Below, in pieces: positions 5,087-8,987 of a stretch of DNA of 8,987 nucleotides. A program made the position numbers and the translations under genes. The first letter of the stretch is position 1, and the number at the start of each line of letters is the position of its first letter. The DNA lies in the NCBI GenBank assembly GCA_004554255.1, contig SFNC01000079.1, forward strand, positions 1 through 8,987, read 5' to 3'. The notes beneath the pieces were generated by a model. It had not been told where the DNA came from. It saw only the letters and a program-made list of their open reading frames with translations, and made no database searches. The stretch is from Bacteroidales bacterium. Its GTDB lineage: Bacteria > Bacteroidota > Bacteroidia > Bacteroidales > Muribaculaceae.

Positions 5087-7003
5087 ATGAAAAAAAATTC
5101 TCTGCGATATATAGAGCTGCTGGCACCGGCGCGCGATGCCGCGACCGCGATGGCCGCCATCGACCACGGCGCCGATGCAGTGTATATGGGCAGTCCGGCG
5201 TTCGGTGCCCGTGCACAGGCCGGCAACTCCCTGGCCGATGTAGAGGCCGTGGCCCGGTATGCCCACCGCTTCGGCGCACGCCTCTACGTCACTGTCAATA
5301 CAATTCTCTACAACGACGAGCTCAAGCGGGCACAGGAGCTCGTTTGGGATTTGTGGCGCGCCGGGGTAGACGCCATCATCGTGCAGGACCTGGCGCTGAC
5401 ACGCCTCTCCCTACCTCCTATCGCCCTCCACGCTTCCACGCAGTGCGATATCCGTACACCGCAGAAGGCTCGCTTTCTCGAGCAATGCGGCTTCACCCGC
5501 CTTGTGCTCGCCCGCGAGCTCACCGTTGATGAAATCCGCGCCATCCGCCAGACCGTGAGCGCCGACCTTGAAGTGTTTGTTCACGGGGCTCTCTGCGTGA
5601 GCTACAGCGGTGATTGCCAGGCAAGTTACGCAATCACAGGCCGAAGCGCCAACCGCGGCGAATGCTGCCAGGTGTGCCGCTTCAAATTCGACCTCGAAGA
5701 TGCCGACGGCAACAAACTCGTGCGCGGCAAGCATCTGCTCTCGCTCCGCGATATGAACCGCCTCGGCCACCTCGAAGAGCTACTCGATGCCGGAGTCTGC
5801 TCGCTCAAAATCGAGGGACGCCTCAAGGATGCCGCCTACGTGAAGAATGTCACCGGAGCCTACCGCCGGGAGCTTGACCGGATTATCGCCGCGCATCCCG
5901 ATCGCTACCGCCGGGCATCCTCCGGCTTTTCGTCGCTCACATTCGACCCTGACCCGGCGCAAGGATTCAACCGCGGCTTCACCGACTATTTCTTCCGCCA
6001 GCCGCAACCTGCAGCCGGCACGCTGGCCACATTCAAGTCGCCCAAATGGATTGGCACGCCCGTGGCCACGGTGCTTCGCAAAGCGGGCAACGCCCTCATT
6101 GTCAGGGCCGACGCACCACTGAGCAACGGCGACGGCCTGGGCTACTACTCCCCTTCCGGAGAATTTGTGGGCTTCCGCCTAAACCGCGTCGAGGGCAACC
6201 GCATCTACCCGCTTGGCGATGCCAACCCGCTGCCCGGCACGCGCCTCTACCGCAACTCCGACAAGCTCCGCAACGACCTGCTGGCAGGTCGCACGGCTCA
6301 GCGCAAAATCCCTGTCGACGTTGTCCTGGAAAAACGCAACGACCAGCTTTGCCTCACCCTCACCGATGCCGACGGTCACTTTGCCACCGCCGCCGAGCAG
6401 ACTGAATGGCCGCAGGCCCGTACCCCTCAGCTGGAGCGACGCCGCAAAGAGCTGGAAAAGCTTGGCGACACCATTTTCTCGGCGGCCGACATCGACGACC
6501 GCTGCGGCGACTCATTCATCCCGGCCTCCACGCTGTCGCGCCTGCGTCGCGAGGCCGTGACGCTGTTAGAAATGGCCCGCGAAGCTGCCCGACAGACCGA
6601 AAAACCGGGCAAACCGTCCGCTGAAATCGCGCTCCCTGAGGGGCACGTTCTCTCGCGCCACGACAATATCGCCAACGATATCGCCGCCGGATTTTATGCC
6701 TCTCTTACCGGCACAACAGCCGACCGGATTCCCCGCGCCATAGAACTGACCGGCGAAGATTCCGCCGCCGAAACAGAGAGAAAAGAGTATGGAGCGAAAG
6801 GGATACATAGCAAAGAGCAGGGCACGCGCGTAATGCAGACACGCTACTGCCTGCGCCGCGAAATGGGCTGCTGTCTGAAAACGGCCGCCGGCAAATCACT
6901 CCCCTCCCCGCTCTACCTGCAGTCCGACGCGCACCGTTTCCGCCTCGACTTCGACTGCGCCAGGTGCAGTATGCTCCTCATCCACCTTCCCCACAAAAGC
7001 TAA
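5087..7003 (+). CDS. U32 family peptidase-like protein (RlhA/YdcP type, RNA hydroxylation)
   Basis: A 638-residue U32-family protein, close in length to E. coli RlhA (YdcP), which is needed for hydroxylation of a 23S rRNA cytidine. The N-terminal half is a TIM-barrel-like U32 domain starting ELLAPARD at 10-17. The family signature is at 162-180 (EVFVHGALC then SGDC and S180). C170, C177, C193, C194, C197 and C238 are candidates for the iron-sulphur ligands known in U32 proteins such as UbiU. SLKIEGR at 239-245 is also typical. The C-terminal part resembles DUF3656 and ends with RYCLRREMGCC (586-596) and CARC (624-627), a second Cys cluster. Residues about 558-581 are a charged, Lys/Glu-rich insertion. 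No partner gene is adjacent. Family assignment is firm; choosing RlhA over TrhP-type tRNA activity is inferred from length and the extra domain. Confidence 0.92.
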   Translation: MKKNSLRYIELLAPARDAATAMAAIDHGADAVYMGSPAFGARAQAGNSLADVEAVARYAHRFGARLYVTVNTILYNDELKRAQELVWDLWRAGVDAIIVQDLALTRLSLPPIALHASTQCDIRTPQKARFLEQCGFTRLVLARELTVDEIRAIRQTVSADLEVFVHGALCVSYSGDCQASYAITGRSANRGECCQVCRFKFDLEDADGNKLVRGKHLLSLRDMNRLGHLEELLDAGVCSLKIEGRLKDAAYVKNVTGAYRRELDRIIAAHPDRYRRASSGFSSLTFDPDPAQGFNRGFTDYFFRQPQPAAGTLATFKSPKWIGTPVATVLRKAGNALIVRADAPLSNGDGLGYYSPSGEFVGFRLNRVEGNRIYPLGDANPLPGTRLYRNSDKLRNDLLAGRTAQRKIPVDVVLEKRNDQLCLTLTDADGHFATAAEQTEWPQARTPQLERRRKELEKLGDTIFSAADIDDRCGDSFIPASTLSRLRREAVTLLEMAREAARQTEKPGKPSAEIALPEGHVLSRHDNIANDIAAGFYASLTGTTADRIPRAIELTGEDSAAETERKEYGAKGIHSKEQGTRVMQTRYCLRREMGCCLKTAAGKSLPSPLYLQSDAHRFRLDFDCARCSMLLIHLPHKS

Positions 7004-7008
7004 CGCTA

Positions 7009-8097
7009 TCAGAACGACACCACTACTTCGGCACAGATTTTGTCGCCGAGGCCGCGGGGTGCGCTTACGCCGTGACGGTAGAAATATTTCTCAAAATCAA
7101 GGATAAACTCCGCCTTCACCTTCTTCACATTGCAGCGCACCGACGCGCCGAAGGTCATACGCTGCCGTTCGGGGTCGTCTGTCAGCAGCACGCCATTGTC
7201 GTCGGGTTTGCCGGTGGAGTGGTTGCCCATATAATCCCAGCGGCCGTGGAAATTCAGCACATTGAAGGGATACCAGCGCACCGGCACATCGTAGGAGGCG
7301 AATGCCACCGCGGCATTCACATCGCGGTATGCATTCGTGCAATAGTGAAGATGCTGATATTCAGCCTCTAACAGCAAGCGGTCGCGGCGCCACGCCACCG
7401 ACCCGTCGGCCACATTGAGGCGCACGCCATAGGGATACATCGACAGGAAGCTGCCCGACAGGGTGAACTCGCCCAGCCGGTAGCTGGCCTTCCCGGCAAA
7501 GTCGAATTCCTTCTGCCATACATCCTGGTTGGTTCCGGTGGCGGAATTGAACATACCCACATCCACCGTGAGCGGTATTATTTTGCCTACATACGAGAAC
7601 TGCACACCCACTGCGCGCAGGTTGGCCATATTCTTGGCCAGGAACGACCTGTTTGCAAAAATATATGTGCCGGGGCCGCGGAAAATATCCACACCGAACG
7701 GCACCCTGAACCGGCCGAATTTCACCGCCCACTCAGGCTTGAAATACCAGCGTGCCCAGGCGTCGAGAAAAGTGAAACTCCCCTTGTTGCTCAGGTCGAC
7801 ACGCACATAATAGTCGATTTCCGGCACAATGTAGCCCTTCAGGAGCACACGCATATTGCGCACCTGAAAGCGCGATTCATAGCCATCTTCCCACTCCCCT
7901 TCGTAACGGCCGCGAAACACGCCGTGAATCTGCGGCACACGATTGCAGGGCGCATTCAGCCGCTGCTCGAATTTCGCCCAGGCCGAAAGCGAATCCGCCT
8001 CTGCTACCTTGGCATCCTCGGCCGATTCGGCAGCAGCCGCGCTGCAAGCAATCATTGCGGCACCCAGCAATGCAAGTATCTTATTCTTCAGCATCAA
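7009..8097 (-). CDS. outer-membrane porin, OprO/OprP-like beta-barrel
   Basis: A 362-residue protein with a signal peptide (basic MMLKNK, hydrophobic core to about residue 17, Ala-rich cleavage region near 20-24). MIAC at 15-18 weakly resembles a lipobox, but a barrel is better served by signal peptidase I. The mature part shows alternating amphipathic strands rich in Tyr, Trp and Phe. The segment VPEIDYYVRVDLS, with LDAWARWYF and KFGRFRVPFG, is typical of phosphate-selective porin family proteins (OprO/OprP). The chain ends in VVVSF; the terminal Phe is the usual BAM recognition signal. It starts 30 bp after the rlmB-like stop with no promoter between, so it is probably co-transcribed. Its stop lies 5 bp from the convergent U32 stop. 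Substrate is unknown; phosphate is only suggested by family name. Confidence 0.85.
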   Translation of the reverse strand: MMLKNKILALLGAAMIACSAAAAESAEDAKVAEADSLSAWAKFEQRLNAPCNRVPQIHGVFRGRYEGEWEDGYESRFQVRNMRVLLKGYIVPEIDYYVRVDLSNKGSFTFLDAWARWYFKPEWAVKFGRFRVPFGVDIFRGPGTYIFANRSFLAKNMANLRAVGVQFSYVGKIIPLTVDVGMFNSATGTNQDVWQKEFDFAGKASYRLGEFTLSGSFLSMYPYGVRLNVADGSVAWRRDRLLLEAEYQHLHYCTNAYRDVNAAVAFASYDVPVRWYPFNVLNFHGRWDYMGNHSTGKPDDNGVLLTDDPERQRMTFGASVRCNVKKVKAEFILDFEKYFYRHGVSAPRGLGDKICAEVVVSF

Positions 8098-8127
8098 ATA
8101 ATCTTTTCGTTAACGCCTGCCCTGACT

Positions 8128-8883
8128 TCATTCATATCTGGACGTCTGCAACCGCTGACGCACCACCTCATAAATCATTACGCCGGCAGCCACCGACACA
8201 TTCAGTGAACCGATATTGCCCAGCTGCGGGATGGCAGCCAACGTATCGCTCAGACGGAGGATTTCCGGCGAAATGCCCACATCCTCGGCGCCCATAACCA
8301 CGGCCACCGGCCCGGTATAGTCGCCCTCGGCGTAGTTGCGGGCACCCTTTTCGGTGGCGCTCACTATGCTGTAGCCATTATCCTTGAGAAACTTAACAGC
8401 GCCAAGAATCGACTTCTCGCGACACACAGGCAGATAATTCAGCGCCCCGGCCGAAGTCTTCATTGCGTCGGCATTCACGCCCACTCCGCCACGCTCGGGA
8501 ATCACAATGGCATCCACCCCGGCGCACTCGCAGGTACGGGCAATAGCACCGAAATTCCGCACGTCGGTCACCCCATCGAGCAGAACCACAAACGGAAGCT
8601 TTCCCTCCTCGTAAAGCTGCGGCACAAGCACGTCGAGCGAACTGTAGCTCACCGCCGAGAAGATGGCAAGCACACCCTGATGATTCCTGCGCGTAATGCG
8701 GTCGATGCGTTCGGCCGGCACACGCTGAAGCACAACGCCATAACGATGCGCTACATCGAAAAAATCCCTGGCCAAGTCGCCCGACAAATCCTTGCGCACA
8801 AGCACCTTGTCGATGTCCCGGCCCGATTCAATCGCCTCAATTACAGCTCTGAGGCCATAAATATATTCATTCTTATCCAGCAT
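8128..8883 (-). CDS. rlmB: 23S rRNA (guanosine-2'-O-)-methyltransferase, SpoU/TrmH family, RlmB-like
   Basis: A 251-residue SPOUT methyltransferase, about the usual RlmB length. The N-terminal 75 residues match the RNA-binding substrate domain (YIYGLRAVIEAI at 8-19, NHQGVLAI at 67-74). The catalytic knot contains motif 1 DVRNFGAIART (107-117, with N110 and R116), motif 2 VMGAEDVGIS (196-205, E200) and motif 3 IPQLGNIGSLNVSVAAG (218-234, with S226 and N228). The family uses S-adenosylmethionine to 2'-O-methylate a guanosine in 23S rRNA (G2251 in E. coli). Motif 2 reads GAED where many members have GSE, within family variation. A TAACTTTGCA box lies 20 nt upstream. The porin follows after 30 bp. 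A related TrmH-type tRNA methylase cannot be excluded, but the N-terminal domain favours RlmB. Confidence 0.93.
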   Translation of the reverse strand: MLDKNEYIYGLRAVIEAIESGRDIDKVLVRKDLSGDLARDFFDVAHRYGVVLQRVPAERIDRITRRNHQGVLAIFSAVSYSSLDVLVPQLYEEGKLPFVVLLDGVTDVRNFGAIARTCECAGVDAIVIPERGGVGVNADAMKTSAGALNYLPVCREKSILGAVKFLKDNGYSIVSATEKGARNYAEGDYTGPVAVVMGAEDVGISPEILRLSDTLAAIPQLGNIGSLNVSVAAGVMIYEVVRQRLQTSRYE

Positions 8884-8902
8884 ACGATATCGTTTTCACC
8901 TG

Positions 8903-8910
8903 CAAAGTTA
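8903..8910 (-). promoter_or_regulatory. Bacteroidetes-type -7 box of the rlmB-porin operon
   Basis: The minus strand reads TAACTTTGCA, the same decamer as three other promoters in the window. It implies a leader of only about 13 nt before ATG 8883. No -33 TTTG is evident at normal spacing. Confidence 0.5.
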
Positions 8911-8931
8911 CCACTTATCTTTGTAATTTCC

Positions 8932-8981
8932 GCCCTCTCCCCCTCATTATTCCACCTCCCCCCCCTCCTCAAATTTATTTT
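8932..8981. other. pyrimidine-rich tract resembling the left flank of array 2
   Basis: The plus strand is C/T-rich, ending CCCCCTCCTC (8961-8970) then an AT-rich stretch. The identical decamer occurs at 4841-4850 just before array 2, in both cases preceded by a CCCTCA..ATTC segment. On the minus strand AAAATAAATTTGAGGAGG also resembles the last array 2 unit. A further repeat array may begin beyond the right edge. Confidence 0.35.
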
Positions 8982-8987
8982 GTCTTG

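Overview
The window looks like chromosomal DNA from a Bacteroidales bacterium, possibly of the Muribaculaceae/Bacteroides type. Evidence: genes start without strong Shine-Dalgarno sequences; promoter-like boxes match the Bacteroidetes -7 consensus TAnnTTTG (four are the identical decamer TAACTTTGCA); and there is an outer-membrane porin ending in Phe. The lineage is inferred from these features, not from a marker gene.

Layout. (1) 1-3480, minus strand: a restriction/defence-like cassette. A possible 24-residue hydrophobic peptide (3347-3421) comes first, then a DNA-methyltransferase-fold protein (2231-3241), then 4 nt later a GIY-YIG/SF2-helicase fusion (1-2226) that runs off the left edge. 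The one line sampled here is about 48% G+C, against about 65% in one line of the U32 gene, so horizontal acquisition is possible. (2) 3480-3660: intergenic DNA with two inverted repeats and three copies of a 33-bp repeat. (3) 3660-4733, minus: an exported or membrane-anchored alpha/beta hydrolase. (4) 4734-5086: divergent intergenic region with a second 33-bp array of four copies. (5) 5087-7003, plus: a U32-family protein of the RlhA/YdcP type (tRNA/rRNA hydroxylation family). (6) 7009-8883, minus: an RlmB-like 2'-O-rRNA methyltransferase followed 30 bp later by a porin, probably one operon. It converges on the U32 gene with only 5 bp between stop codons. (7) 8884-8987: the RlmB promoter and a pyrimidine-rich tract resembling the left flank of the second array.

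The most unusual content is the pair of 33-bp arrays. They differ in DNA sequence, but in one shared plus-strand frame both encode the same 11-residue pattern (M-x-V-[FYS]-x-K-[IF]-K). Each lies about 70-85 bp upstream of, and divergent from, a minus-strand TAACTTTGCA promoter. The second notable item is the restriction-like cassette, whose methyltransferase-fold protein shows motif I but no recognisable NPPY catalytic motif.
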